A DNA stretch of 64,000 nucleotides, taken from the NCBI GenBank assembly GCA_036365455.1, contig JAWQUS010000008.1, positions 21,807,501 through 21,871,500 on the forward strand, read 5' to 3'. The DNA comes from Macrosoma leucophasiata (lineage: Eukaryota; Arthropoda; Insecta; Lepidoptera; Hedylidae). A program made the position numbers and the translations under genes. The notes beneath the pieces are model-generated. The model was not told where the DNA came from. It did not search any database and saw nothing but the letters and a program-made list of their open reading frames with translations. Below are positions 41,240-53,272 of this stretch, in pieces. Within the stretch, counting starts at the first letter, position 1, and the number at the start of each line of letters is the position of its first letter.

Positions 41240-42220
41240 ATTGTACAATGTGAAGGTATAAATAGCGTAGTGAAGGAATCGCAAATCAAAAAAGTTACGG
41301 AAAAAGCTTTATCAATAGAATCATACCAAGCGGGTAGCCACAGGGAGAATTTCTTTTTTCGTATTAAACTGCGAAAAATCTCATGCCTACCATAGATTTC
41401 TAAACACGTACGCACGAGTTAATTCTATTTTGCTCATGCGTATTTTACGCTTGGCAACACTTACACCAAGCCATTACTGAATATTACTTCTACTCCACCA
41501 GCTTCATTCAACTTAACACTATTGTGAGAAAACCTACGATGTTGGGTACTATGATGCTGTTAACAAAAAGACCTTAATCGACGAAAATAGAACATAATTT
41601 GAACATTAAATTATATAATAGTAAAATCACTTATCGTTTCAGCGTACCTACTCACTTAGATTCAAAACAAGCACAAAACGTTCTTTAGGACTAAGTCGAA
41701 TAAAAATGCAGATGTTAGAACTAGAGTATTTTCGTCGCACTTCTAATTCAAAAGCCGTCTGTAAGATAAATGTCAAATATTAATTCTGAATTTACCCATG
41801 TAGGCGACATTCACGTTCGGTTGGAGAAAATCAATTATGGCCAATCAGAGCAACGTCGGTGGTCACTGGGAACTCGTAGCGTCCGCCGACCCACCGTCGA
41901 CGGTCGACACACACCGTCGTTTGCCTTAACGTAGTTTCGCGATAACGGTGGCCCATTAACGTTTTAGTAGGAACCACCGATCCCCAATAGCGCTGACAAT
42001 ATAGCAAGAGGTTCGGCCAACAATCTGCAAGTGACGTCGGCGCATAAACACGACTGCTCCCCTGAGTTGGTACCCGCACAAAATCCGACTGATTCGCAAT
42101 GCAAGACGCATCTCCCGGCCCACCTATCTAATATATTATTAAGTTTAGTTATAAAAAGATAATTTATCGTACCTACTTTTTGAAATGCCAAAAACGTAAA
42201 GAAAAGATCCATTTGTTTAC
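41240..42220. other. Mixed intergenic or intronic sequence
   Basis: It holds a GC-richer stretch (41860-42110, gtccgccgacccaccgtcg) with no recognised family or conserved frame. Confidence 0.4.
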
Positions 42221-42224
42221 GTTT

Positions 42225-42296
42225 ATGAATAAGTCATCATTACACTCACTGCTGGACTAATATAGGGGATATGCCATAATTGGCATGCGGATTGGC
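42225..42296 (+). repeat. Family D repeat, copy 2 (partial)
   Basis: It has catcattacactcactgctgg, gatatgccataat and ggcatgcggattggc. It ends exactly where family B sequence begins. Confidence 0.7.
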
Positions 42297-42541
42297 ACCG
42301 ACAGACCGGAGGGGAGTAGCCATACTAGCCATAGCGTCTATTACCGATGCAAAACAGTCTGTCATTTTTTGCGGGGGGAAATACGTGTGACACACACACA
42401 ACAAGAATCGTCTATTACTACGAAACTCACACCTTGACTCTAACGAAATACATCAAACGATTGCAAAACGATACGCACCCATTTCAAAATCTGGGCGACA
42501 GGCATAGGACCATTTGGTCTTGTATTTTGACAGAGGGGATG
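42297..42541 (+). mobile_element. hAT-like MITE (family B), copy 3, both ends damaged
   Basis: It shares gaccggaggggagtagccat, ccgatgcaaaacagtctgtc and tcacaccttgac with copies 1, 2 and 4. The terminal catagagc is lost. Confidence 0.75.
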
Positions 42542-42555
42542 GAAGAAAAGAAAGC

Positions 42556-42690
42556 CCATAAGGCCTCCGACAAGGTTTAACGACTGCTATTTCGTCACCC
42601 ATCACACACTCGACCGCGCCCGTATCGCTTAACCGAGTAGATCGCTTATGATCTACACCAGCCACGGGGCCATGCGCGATAGAATCACAT
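42556..42690 (-). repeat. 5S-like SINE (family E), fragment 5
   Basis: It holds the central aaggcctccgacaaggttta piece and the 5S-like head, joined across an internal deletion. Confidence 0.8.
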
Positions 42691-42693
42691 AAT

Positions 42694-42930
42694 CTGGGCA
42701 GAGTATATGTAATAATACCTACTACTTGTAGAATGGACACTTAGACGTCCCGCTCGATTACCCCGCCTCACCCAACCTCCTCCCCTCTTATGGGAGACAT
42801 TTGGTATTCTCTACATGCCACGCACACAGGTGCACGTGTAAATCCAATGTCCCTGATTGATGGCTGTGTAATAGAGACCAAAGTCAGCGTTTGTATGGAA
42901 TTTTGGCAGTGTCCGCGGTGTGATCTGGGG
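42694..42930 (+). repeat. Family H repeat, copy 2
   Basis: It matches 14320 and 58207 through gagtatatgtaataatac, cctcacccaacctcctcccc and aatagagaccaaa. Confidence 0.7.
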
Positions 42931-43008
42931 TAACAATGTAAATAAAACAATAATAACACATTATTGAACAAACACCGTTTATGTGATTCCAGTTTAAAGC
43001 TCGCAAGT

Positions 43009-43255
43009 GTCATCATCATCACACCAGCCGAAAAACGTCCACTGTTGGACAAAGCCTTCCCCAAAGACCACAACTGTGTTGTGCGCCATTAGAGGAGATA
43101 TGCCATAATCGCTACGCTTGGCATACGGATTGCCGATCGCAGTGGCGGTAGTTTTATTGCCGCGGGACGCTGCTTCCCATCTTGCGTTATTGCACTTACT
43201 ACCGCTCCATTGGAATGGTTTGAACGTCATTGTTGGTTTGACTGACTGCATTGAT
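43009..43255 (+). repeat. Family D repeat, copy 3
   Basis: The most complete copy: tcatcatcatcacaccagcc, cgtccactgttggacaaagc, gatatgccataatcgc and gatcgcagtggcggtag. Confidence 0.75.
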
Positions 43256-43387
43256 GGAAAAATTCTCTTCCATAGAAGAAAATTCTTTTACTAGTGGAGG
43301 ACGTCCCGACGCCAGCAAGTGTATTTTGACTAAATCGGGATTATTGAATTGCGTGCGTCAAGGCGCATATTTATTCTCACGCTACTT

Positions 43388-43735
43388 CTACCTCAGTTGG
43401 CTCAGCGGTCGCAATCGCGATGGTGAAGCCTGAGGTCCTGGGTTCGATCCCCAGGTCGGCAAAATGTGTTATTGGGTTCTTTCTGTGAGGAAATTCCCAG
43501 TAGTAGTCCGGAGTCTGGTCGTGCCACGGAGAGCACGTAAACCCGTCGGTCCTGCGCCCTTGCTCCGGTCGTGTCGGATTGCCGCCCCATCGGGCTATGA
43601 ATGTGAGGGAATAAAGAGTGCACCTGTGTTTGCTCATACACTTGTGCACTATAATATCTCCCGCGCAGTTGGCTAGTGTCCGTTGAGATTGGCCGCCGTG
43701 ACCGAAATTCGGTCGGGAGGACATTACTACTACAA
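43388..43735 (+). mobile_element. tRNA-derived SINE-like element (family G), copy 2, uninterrupted
   Basis: The A box is near gttggctcagcggtcgcaat and the B box in gggttcgatccccaggtc. The body runs to gaaattcggtcgggaggac. It is the reference for reconstructing the insertion into copy 1. Confidence 0.8.
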
Positions 43736-44074
43736 ATGCTCGTAAGTTCTTGGAGAACCCGCATACCTATTAGCATATGATCATAGTATAACCGGTGATT
43801 TCATAAAACGATCATTAAATTGCAATTCAATTATAGTCGGCGTCTCGACGGCAGATTAATATTAAAACCTAGTTACATCAGGTAAAACCAATGCAGTGGA
43901 CTCGCATGGAATAACTATTGGATAAACGCGACACATACATACTCGTATAATAACGGTAAAACCTTTATAAAACCGCAAAATCTAAAGTCGTACATAAGGA
44001 CTTATTTTTTAGTTACATAACCGATGAATCAGCTATTCAGTTATAACTGTTAATAGATCCGAGTATTTTTATAT

Positions 44075-44275
44075 CATGAAAGTAGCAAACAAGTGAATAC
44101 GGGCTATAGACATCTACATATGAAACAATGATGGTCTAAATGCCAATGCGTTACCACTTCTTCAATCTAAGAAACTTTATCTCTGTACAAAAATTATAAA
44201 ATTATACTTCACTATCTACTCACAGTAATGATGCACTGCCATTTGGCGTTAGATTTAATATTGCCGTGGTACCTA
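44075..44275 (-). repeat. Interspersed repeat family A, copy 10, strongly diverged
   Basis: gaaagtagcaaacaagtg, gctatagacatctaca and gccatttggcg align in order with the family. Confidence 0.6.
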
Positions 44276-44292
44276 GCAAGCTTAGCCCGGAC

Positions 44293-44527
44293 CAGGGGTG
44301 CTACCGCCTATCTGTATTGCTGCTGACATTGTCACTGCTGTCAAATTTTCATGTCGATTTGTAGCTCCTTTGAAAACAGTATTGATAATCAGATTGATAT
44401 TCTCGTTTTCGTAGGTGATAAACAAGCGATAATGGTACATTATTTCGATTATTTTTATTTAGTTGAAGTAAAAATCGACTTTAAAATTTGACAGCAATGA
44501 CAATGTCGATAGGCGGTCGCACCCCTG
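44293..44527. mobile_element. hAT-like MITE (family F), copy 2, intact ends
   Basis: The ends caggggtgctaccgccta and taggcggtcgcacccctg are inverted repeats. CAGGGGTG is a typical hAT terminus. 235 bp, non-coding. No clear 8-bp duplication. Confidence 0.8.
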
Positions 44528-44869
44528 AATCGTCTCAATCTCGAGCCCTAAGATTTATTCGATCATCGGCTATTTTTGCGGCAAGCCTCGTAAGCCTGGT
44601 ACACGCTACTTTGAATAAATAACGAATAATAGAAAACATTACCTCTCGCTTTATAATTGTGCTATGTGTACCTACTCAAAAGTACTAGACAGACACTCCC
44701 CTCGGTTGCACCATTCCAGTTTGCAGAAGGCAATTTACCACTCTTTCACAGTCACATATATATTGACAGATAACGTTTTGATAACATTTTGTTATTGTTA
44801 CTTGAATCATTTTATTAACCTTAAACAATGATTAAATAATAATGTAAATTTTATGTTTTATGGTTGTAA

Positions 44870-45188
44870 CTGCCTCGGTAGCCTAGTGGTAGCAGGCCAC
44901 TACTACTACGCTGAGGTCCTGGGTTCGATTCCCGGGTAGGGGGTTATCAGAGATAATGGTGAAAAAGCCTTTATCTCTGATAACCATTTTATACATAACG
45001 GATTTTTCCATTTTCTGGAAATTTCCCAGTACCTCAAAGTTTGGTAATGTGCCCGGAGATGTCAACAGGCTCGCCACCTGTTACATGGGCCAAAACGTAA
45101 CCGGCGAATCGTGGGTGTTTGCATGTATGCTTGAATTCATGCATTTACCTCTGCCTACCCCTTCGGGGATTACAGGCGTGAAGTTACG
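44870..45188 (+). mobile_element. tRNA-derived SINE with LINE-like 3' tail
   Basis: The head ctgcctcggtagcctagtgg and B box gggttcgattcccgggta (44920-44937) are tRNA-like. The 3' end ctctgcctaccccttcgggg...ggcgtgaagttac resembles the 3' end of LINE family C. The flanks tatggttgtaa and tatggtttgtaa are near-matching TSDs. Confidence 0.8.
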
Positions 45189-45233
45189 TTATGGTTTGTA
45201 AGAAATGAAAATGTTAAATGACCTTTATATATT

Positions 45234-45412
45234 ACTAGCTGGTGCCCGCGGCTTCGCCCGCGTGGATGTCGAAAAGTAGCCTATGTTCTTTCTCAAAGTC
45301 AGCTCTATCTCTGTACCAAATTTCATTAAAATCGATTCTATCGTTTGGACGTGAAGGTAACAGACAGACAGACAGAGTTACTTTCGCATTTATTAATTTA
45401 GTAGGCATTGGG
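45234..45412 (+). repeat. Family I-like repeat (ggtgcccgcggcttcgcccg)
   Basis: It has the start actagctggtgcccgcggct, a cagacagacagacag run and an AT-rich end. Confidence 0.7.
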
Positions 45413-45624
45413 ACTTTTACTTGATACTTTAATTACTAACAATTTAAAAAATGCCCGAATTTCGAATTATTTTTTATAGTATTTTTTTATAGAAAATGAC
45501 TCATTTGTACAGTGTTAACACCTGGGCCCAGAAATGTATTGATCAGTATCATTCTCCTTTCGGGAACCTCTTTACGTCTATACATATAATAAAACAGTAA
45601 AATCCGCGTGTCTGTACATCTACA

Positions 45625-45895
45625 CTATATAATATTATAAAGAGGAAAACTTTGTTTGTTTGTTTGGTTGTATTGAATAGGCTCAATAACTACTGGACCG
45701 ATTTTAAAAATTCTTTCACTTTTCGAAAGCTACATTATCCACGGGTAACATAGGCTATATTTTATTTTGGAAAAAATAGGATTCCGTAAGATATTTGGGT
45801 TTTTCAGACACAAGGTGTAAAAAATCAAATCATCAATGCAACATTGCACCGCGCGAAGTCGGGGCGGGCCGCTATAATTTAGCATTAAAACCCCC
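45625..45895 (-). repeat. LINE-tail-like repeat (gcgcgaagtcggggcgggcc)
   Basis: Read on the - strand it begins tatagcggcccgccccgactt and continues through tagcctatgttacccgtgga to caaacaaac. A common lepidopteran interspersed repeat. Confidence 0.6.
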
Positions 45896-45898
45896 ACA

Positions 45899-46240
45899 AT
45901 GCTCTTAAAATGGTCAAATGATGCAGGTCTGGTTATTAATACACAAAAAACCAAGGTTATGCATATATCAGCATATAATAAAATTAACACCACTACTGAT
46001 ATTGATTTGATTGCACACGATCATAGATGCCTGCATGAAAATAATTTGTATTGTAAGTGCAAATGCATTGACAAGGTCTCACAAATAACCTACCTTGGTT
46101 CAACTATAGACGCCAGGTTTAATTGGGCTACCCACATTAACACAGTATGCAGTAAACTGCGTGCCATATTAGCGAAATTCAGCATTTTGAAGTACCGAAT
46201 ACCTTTTCCAATATTTCTAGATATGTATACAGATACTAGA
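45899..46240 (+). pseudogene. Non-LTR reverse transcriptase fragment (thumb region)
   Basis: It reads LLKWSNDAGLVINTQKTKVM, YLGSTIDARFNWATHINTV and LRAILAKFSILKYR. This is the region after the active site in jockey/CR1-type reverse transcriptases. It is truncated at both sides and unrelated in sequence to LINE family C. Confidence 0.8.
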
Positions 46241-46257
46241 TATGTGTAAGCGTATTT

Positions 46258-46640
46258 TATTTTAAACCTTGGACACATTATTTCTTTGTGAGGCAATAAG
46301 AAGTTTGCCGGGAGAGCTAGTTGTATATATTTACGAAAAACCAATTGGGGGCGATGTTAAATTAGTATTAGAACACTTTTCAATGATTTTTAAATTATTT
46401 GTCTGTCTGTTTGTCCCTTTGTCCAGGATAATCTTCGAAGATACTGGACGGATTCGAATGAAACTTTTAATGGTGTATAGATACTAAGCCTGGCCAACAT
46501 TTAGGCTACTTTTTACTGCGGGAAAATCACTAATTCCTATCCAAATTTCATTTTCCTATACAAATAGTCCGTATCTATCAAACCTTTGACACATTATTTA
46601 ATTGTGAAGCAATACGAAGTTTGGCGGGTCATCTAGTTAT
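46258..46640 (-). repeat. Interspersed repeat, partner of 52903 in opposite orientation
   Basis: aaaaccaattgggggcgatg, taagcctggccaacatttag and gtgaagcaatacgaagtttg are reverse complements of 52903-53272. Confidence 0.75.
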
Positions 46641-46765
46641 ATAATAAACTGAAAAGTTCGTATTATCGGTTGCCTTATTAAACTTGTATTGTTAGCTATA
46701 GATGTCGCTACTTGCCACCAAAGCAATGCAATAAATGTCCAGAGAAAATTCTACAGCCAGGCGTG

Positions 46766-46840
46766 GACTTCGGTAGCTCAGTTGGGAGAGCGGCTGGACT
46801 CTGCAACCCAGTGGTCACGAGTTCAAGCCCCGTCTGAAGT
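46766..46840 (+). other. tRNA-like sequence (SINE head or tRNA pseudogene)
   Basis: It has a 7-bp acceptor pairing (acttcgg with tctgaagt), a D arm gctcagttgggagagc and a T-arm-like gagttcaagcccc. The anticodon stem and loop are irregular (ctgg...ccag around 10 bases), so a working tRNA is unlikely. The 3' half resembles the sequence at the centre of the palindrome at 28795. Confidence 0.6.
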
Positions 46841-47001
46841 AAAACAGTTTGTAAAAAAGGTTGTTGTATTGGTTGCCTAGCAATTGATTGGAAGGAAAAA
46901 ATCGACAGCCACGTATGAGGAGAGTGAATGGATTCGAGATCCCAGGTAGCGGGTTCATATCTATCTATAAATCTATATGTATATTGTTTAGCGGTAGACT
47001 T

Positions 47002-47098
47002 CTAGAGTAGGCACCACCGCATTACTTAATTGCCGCTAAATGGTAGTATTCATAATTTCCGACAAAGATCTCTGTGCTGGAAATTACAGGGACGTACA
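47002..47098 (+). repeat. Interspersed repeat family A, fragment 11
   Basis: gtaggcaccaccgcattact, ccgctaaatggtagt and ggaaattacaggg follow the family order with parts missing. Confidence 0.65.
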
Positions 47099-47120
47099 TA
47101 TACAGGGTACATTTTTTGTG

Positions 47121-47419
47121 CATAGAGCAACGCGGCCCACCAGTCGCGGCGGACCGGAGGGGAGTAGCCATAGCGTGTATTACCGATGCAAAACAGTCTG
47201 TCATTTTTCACGGGGAAATGCGTGCGACACACACGGCACACACGCACACTACAAAAATCGTCTATTACTACGAAACTCACACCTTGACTTTAACAAAATA
47301 CAGAAACAATTTCACGCACACATTTAAACATCTAGGCGACAGTTAAAGGCCCATTTGGGCTTGTACTTTGACAGAGGGGAAAGCCTGCATATGGCTACTC
47401 CCTTCCGGTGTTGCTCTGT
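47121..47419 (+). mobile_element. hAT-like MITE (family B), copy 4
   Basis: It starts catagagcaacgcggcccac and ends with a diverged gttgctctgt. The flanks tttttgtg and ttcttgtg match at 7 of 8 positions. Confidence 0.8.
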
Positions 47420-47707
47420 TTCTTGTGCAATGTGCTGTACACTTTTCAAAATTCACAGCACATTGCTAGACATACATGTGCTTGAATGTAATTTTGTTCT
47501 AAGATAAGAATTTGTTAGTTAAAGATGTCAATATAATAATATTTATTCCACATTTATGCACGGCTATAAATATGGAATCATAATATGTTTCATACTTAAT
47601 AGGTTAATGTATAAATTCGCGATAACAGTCACTTCTAGAATGGAACAGATAACTATCAATATTTTGGATATTTTATTATATCGATGTTTTATGGCAAAAG
47701 AATCGAG

Positions 47708-47930
47708 TTCATAGTTTTTATGTAAAGAAGGTAGCAAACAAGCATGCAGCTCACATTGATTTTAAGTTATGACTGCAGCATATAGACATCTACATAAACA
47801 CCAGCGGTCAAAATGCAGATGTGATACTTTTACAGCGACATGACAACACTACCATTTAGCGGCAGATAGGTTAGGTAATGCGGTTGTGCCTACGCCTTCG
47901 ATCTCCTACACTTGGAACTCTACCACCAGA
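47708..47930 (-). repeat. Interspersed repeat family A, copy 12
   Basis: It has the T-rich left edge and ggaactctaccaccag at the right, with a central deletion. Confidence 0.8.
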
Positions 47931-47978
47931 TAAAATCTGCTTATTAGCTATACTTATTTCTAATGCTTTTATTATTTA

Positions 47979-48282
47979 CTAGCTGTGCCCGCGACTTCAT
48001 CCGCGTGATAATTTATGATTGTTTAGTATCTACCCGGAAGAACTCGTGGGCGCAGCTAGTATAAAAGTAGAATAAGTTATCTGCCAGTGAAAGTCCCGTC
48101 AAAATCGGTCCAGCCGTTCCCAAGATTCCCAAGAGCGGTAACGAACAGGCAGACAGACAGACAGTCAGACAGACAAAAATAGTAAAAAATGTTGTTTTGG
48201 TATATGTACCGTGTATAGACATATATGGTTATTTAAATATTACAAACAGACACTCCAATTTTATATATTTGTAAAGATTACT
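47979..48282 (+). repeat. Family I repeat, copy 2
   Basis: It begins actagctgtgcccgcgactt and ends attttatatatttgtaaaga, with a cagacagacagacag run. Confidence 0.8.
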
Positions 48283-48289
48283 AAAATTT

Positions 48290-49630
48290 TACATTCGTAA
48301 AAATAAAATAAGTTGTTACAGTAGTCGAAAAATGAAGAAATCTATTGTACTCTTTTATTTAGATACCTATATCTAGCCAAGGTGCTCGTCTGTACCAATT
48401 CGCTATCTGTATGTATAATAAATGAGGTCGATTTTTTATAAGACGGATATCTTACACACATATATGTCTCCTTTTTTATTTAAACTGTGTCTTTATTGAA
48501 ACTACACACATACTACAGAGACCCATCTGTCATTGGCTTCTGGATTTCTTGTAATGTTTCTTTAATATATGTTTAAACTTGGTGTAGATTGATAATCCCA
48601 GAAATAAATAAATATTATTATACTTATTGCGTTTAATCTTATAAGCTTTATTTTGTAACGTTTTTTATGCAAGGGACTTGGCGAGACTGACATATTATTA
48701 AGCTTAATTTTTTTTTTAACATTAAACTCGCTGTATCTCAAATCTTGTTCTATTTTCTACATCCATTTCAGATACTTGTCATTGGTAAATATGACTTTAT
48801 TTAAAATTTACCAACAAAATATAAAAAATATAATAATACGGATAAGTTATTTATTAAAAGCAAAATACTACAAAATGTCGAAATATAGTTCTATTGTTAA
48901 AATTGACGAGTTCTAGAACTTACCTTGAATACCAAAGGGCCGATTTGTTCAGAAGTTTCACGTTCACAATTAAATTATATAAATCACGGATAGACAATAT
49001 AACAGACCAATACATAAGAAGAACGCGTCTCTACACCTCTAAAATAAACACTGGACACTGTGCGCAGCTGCCGACTGCATATCCTATATTCACTTGCTAG
49101 TCTGACCGGTCTGACGTCACACACTAAATCTCTTCGAACGATATGATATCCTAGTACATTCGTTGCAACTTTATGCACTATTTGGTTATGTTTATCGTGA
49201 CATAGGCATCAAAATGACGTTAGGTCATGCAGAATGCGCTAGGTTTTTTAGTCGTATGTAGATTTATAGCCCGTATCGGCGCATGCCCCCTTTATTTGTT
49301 ACGTACGTCTGGATTTCTGCGATCCCGGTCATGTCTCGACACAGAATGCTACGTAAGCTAAAATATGGCTGATAGCGGGATGAAAATACTCGCAATCGTA
49401 CCGACTTATCTGGGTGTCAACTCTGCCTCACTTTTATGTCGCCAAATAAATTATTGAATGAAGCGAATTAAAAATTCTTATTATTTTTTATCTGGATTCT
49501 AAATTTTAGTATGTTTTTTGTTGCATTTTTTTGTTTACAAGATTAGATACTATTAGACTCATCTATATTCTATTAATCTATAATATATAGATTTAATAAA
49601 ATAGGCTATATCTGTAGACTGTACCTATAT
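48290..49630. other. AT-rich sequence, nothing recognised
   Basis: No supported exon, RNA or repeat family. Confidence 0.4.
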
Positions 49631-49712
49631 CGTGTGCGGGGTGTGCCATAAACGCCAAGCTTGGCGTGCATATTGGCGATCGCATGGGCGGTACCTAGTT
49701 TTATGAAGCCCA
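49630..49712 (+). repeat. Family D fragment, copy 4
   Basis: gtgccataaacgccaagctt, ggcgatcgca and gggcggta follow the family order. Confidence 0.55.
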
Positions 49713-49767
49713 ATTCTCAAAGTTTTATTGTGATAGGTCAAATAACAAATATAAAATTAAAGCGAAT

Positions 49768-50111
49768 AACAACTGATATGTTGATTAATGTCAAAGTAAA
49801 CAAAAATAAAATAGATAATGGTCCAAAAATAATAAATAATTAAAATAGGTATCAACAGAATGTTCGATACTCTCTTTTACAAACGGCAAGATAAGAGACT
49901 AAACAAAATAATATGAGACATTCTTTGTCATTCACTGTCAACAACTGATATGTTGATTAATGTCAAAGTAAACAAAAATAAAATAGATAATGGTCCAAAA
50001 ATAATAAATAATTAAAATAGGTATCAACAGAATGTTCCATACTCTCTTTTACAAACGGCAAGATAAGAGACTAAACAAAATAATATGAGACATTCTTTGT
50101 CATTCACTGGC
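49768..50111. repeat. Two-unit tandem duplication, 172-bp period, almost identical
   Basis: Units start at 49768 and 49940 (aacaactgatatgttgatta). I see one substitution between them (gttcgatac versus gttccatac). Confidence 0.92.
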
Positions 50112-50217
50112 AGAGTTCCAAAAGCCCACATTACTGAGAAAAAAACCTGCCAATAAAAACTCAGTAGGGTCTAGGGAAAACGACCGAGATGGTCTGCCCC
50201 CAACCAAATGGTCTGAG

Positions 50218-50463
50218 CCGGGGTGCGACCGCCTATCGACATTGCTGTCGTCAATGTCATTGCTGTCAAATTTAAAAGTCGATTTTTTCTTTAACTAAAT
50301 AACAATAATCGAAATAATCTACCATTATCGCTTGTTTATCACCTACGAAAACATTAATATCAATCAGATTATCAATACTACTTTTAAAGGAGCTAAAAAT
50401 CGACGTGAAAATTTGACAGCAATGACAATCTCAGTAGCAATACAATAGGAGGTCGCACCCCTG
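50218..50463. mobile_element. hAT-like MITE (family F), copy 3
   Basis: The ends ccggggtgcgaccgcctatc and ggaggtcgcacccctg are inverted. The interior matches copies 1 and 2 (acctacgaaa, ttatcgcttgtt). Confidence 0.78.
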
Positions 50464-50635
50464 GTTCGTTCAACTCTCCATACCAAGCTGCATGACGCAC
50501 TCCACAATGCCAAACACAGAAAAAAGTGGAAGGAAGTCGTGAAAGAGAAACTATCTTCCCAACGAGGGGATCACGACCCTCACCAATGAGAAAATCTATT
50601 CAAGGAGAAGGACATACACATAAGAAATATATTTT

Positions 50636-51026
50636 CATGTAAAGGTGGCAAAAAAGCATGCAGCTCACATTTATGTTAAGTGATGACTGCAGCCTATAGA
50701 CATCTATATAAAAACCAGAGGTCAAAATACAGATGTGTTTCCACCCCTGAAACTTAAGGTGTCATGTCTCTGTGATAGTTATTACGGGACCATACATTAC
50801 CATCTAACTGGAACACGATAGTGCCGAACACTACCATTTAGCGCCAAATAGGTTAACTAATGCGGTGGTTCCTACGAGCTCCGACTTAGGTGACAATTCA
50901 TCCGCAAATGTATCTTATCCGCTTATGAAATGTCACTCTTTACAAATAGTAGGCGTCGACTCATCCGAAATGGTGTTGTTATTCGGAGGAGTCGCCGCTC
51001 CTACACTTGGAACTCTACCACCAGTA
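50636..51026 (-). repeat. Interspersed repeat family A, copy 13, with insertion
   Basis: Family sequence is interrupted by about 110 bp of unrelated sequence near 50885-50995, then ends ggaactctaccaccagt. Confidence 0.75.
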
Positions 51027-51342
51027 ACACATACCTATTTTTTATTGTTACTCACTCACTGTTTACTTGCAACAACCTAGCCCAACACACCATTATTGCA
51101 AACTAACTGATAAAATATTCAATGCGCTGCAACAAAGTAGCGAAAAGGTGTTAAATTTAGAACGATTTTCTACGTTTCATGTATCCCTAGTACACCAAAC
51201 CACGTTACATTTTCACATTCATAGTCAAGCTGTGTACTGACTGAATGCATAGATGTCGTGAAAAATTGCATGCGTGCTGCATTCCTGCAATTTTACCAAG
51301 TAGGTATCCATCTACATAAAACCTCTTGATTTATATATGACG

Positions 51343-51676
51343 GAGCTCGCGGGCGTAGGCACCACCGCATTACCCAATATACTTGCCGCTTAATGGTAGT
51401 GTTCAGCACTATCGTGTAAGCATGTAGTTCACATTGATGTTAAGTGATGACGCCAGCCTATAGACACCCACACAAAGACCAAGGTCAAAATGCAGATGCG
51501 TTGCCACTCCTGAGGCCTAAGGTGTTATGCCTCTGTGCCGGAAATTACAGGGCCGTACATTACCACCTGACCGGAACACGATAGTGTTGAACACTACCAT
51601 TTAGCGGCAAGTATATTAGGTAATTCGGTGGTGCCTTCGCCCGCGAGCTCCGTCACTGGAGCTCTACCACCAGTAA
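51343..51676. repeat. Interspersed repeat family A, copies 14a/14b joined head to head
   Basis: 51343-51418 is a + oriented 5' piece that switches at 51419 to a - oriented near-complete copy ending ggagctctaccaccagt. Confidence 0.8.
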
Positions 51677-51679
51677 AAA

Positions 51680-52900
51680 GTAAGTAAATAAGTAGTAATC
51701 GATCAATAGCAAAATAACATGACAGTCAGGATATTATATAGTTCTATTGAAAATAAACTGACCGTATTGAAAATATGTAGTTGTGAAAAGGCTGAAATAG
51801 GTTCATAAAATCTGAAAGTGGTAACCTGTAGGTTAAACAATTTTCTAGCATAAAAATTATTTTCAAAGTTCCTACGTAAGGTAATCTTGTCAAAGAAAGT
51901 TCGTAGCAGCGGACCAATTATGCACTTAATGAGTCTTATGATCTGATGCAAAACGACGACAACGAATTTTTTTTTATAGTAAGAGATGCTTTACAATATT
52001 TCAGTGATTTACCCGATTTACCGCGGCAAATTTCAATGGTAACGTATAACATAATCCTATACGGGCTAATTATATGACAAATTATTATAGGTGTGGAGTC
52101 CATTAGAAAATCATGTTGTTCATCCAGTTCCATCCAGTTGTTCATCCAATCATCACTGCAAACCTGACTATTTTACTTTCATGCACAGTGTGAAACTGAT
52201 AGTTATGATTAAAAAGATGTGAGCAGGTTAAAACGATAAGAAAGGTTTTATGGCACGTGATATCTGTATGCATATATTTTTGTACAAAATATTTGGGGTT
52301 TCGCGCTCTCTACCCACCTCATAATAAACTTGGAGTGAAGATAAGTATTCATTCATACACACATGAATGAATATATTCTGGCATGGCTATTGAATTATTT
52401 CACCTCTTAATGCTCAGGTAAAATGCATTTGCAGCCCTGATTAATAACAATTGGTGACAAACACGTACACGTAATTTGTATGTGAGCTCAGTGCGATATA
52501 CATAGATGTATCACGTTCATATCGATTATGAGTTTATAGGTCAAATATACTCCCGCTCGGTTATGAATGCCTGGTACCGCGATGCACTTAAAACGCAACG
52601 TTGTTGCATCTCTATGAGTGAGTACCTGCATCGTTTTATTAACTATTAGTCGATGACTATCCCTCTATCCCGTTTTGACCGATACAATTTTTACAGCCTG
52701 ATAAAAGTTTTAATTCAAATTTACCTGCAAAATTTGTCACTTAAACAAGATAGAAAGAATTTAGATGCATTAAAATATCTGTTGGCGTCAGCGTTTATGA
52801 TACTTGACAAGCCATTGCTAGATTTGCTAGTTCCCAGCATCGCTTGGTTGTAAACAGATAGCCTCTGCACTCTGCGTTAGTCGTTGTTTTTTTTATGAAT
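51680..52900. other. AT-rich sequence, nothing recognised
   Basis: A tandem-like ttccatccagttgttcatcc stretch lies near 52120-52150. No other supported feature. Confidence 0.4.
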
Positions 52901-52902
52901 AA

Positions 52903-53272
52903 CTAGCTGACCCGGCAAACTTCGTATTGCCTCTCAATAAAATAATGTGTCAAAGGTTTGATAGATACGGACTATTTGTATAGGAAAATGAAGTTAAATG
53001 TAAAGATTCCCGTAGGAATGGGTGATTTTCCCGCAGTAAAAAGTAGCCTAAATGTTGGCCAGGCTTAGTATCTATACACTTCAAAAAGTTTCATTCGAAT
53101 CCATTAAGTATCTTCGGAGATTAGCCTAGACAAAGGAACAAAATTTTAAAATAATTTAAAATGTTCTAATACTATTTTAACATCGCCCCCAATTGGTTTT
53201 TCGTAAATATAAACAATGTACAGACACGCGGATTTTACTGTTTTATTATATAATATAATATATAGATAATTT
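52903..53272 (+). repeat. Interspersed repeat (aactagctgacccggcaaac type)
   Basis: It starts aactagctgacccggcaaac and ends in ta-rich tatagat. The same family occurs in reverse at 46258. Probably the 3' part of a non-LTR element. Confidence 0.75.

Noticed and set aside
49768..50111. CRISPR-like or satellite array
   Set aside because: Only two units, no spacers, in a eukaryotic intron-like setting.
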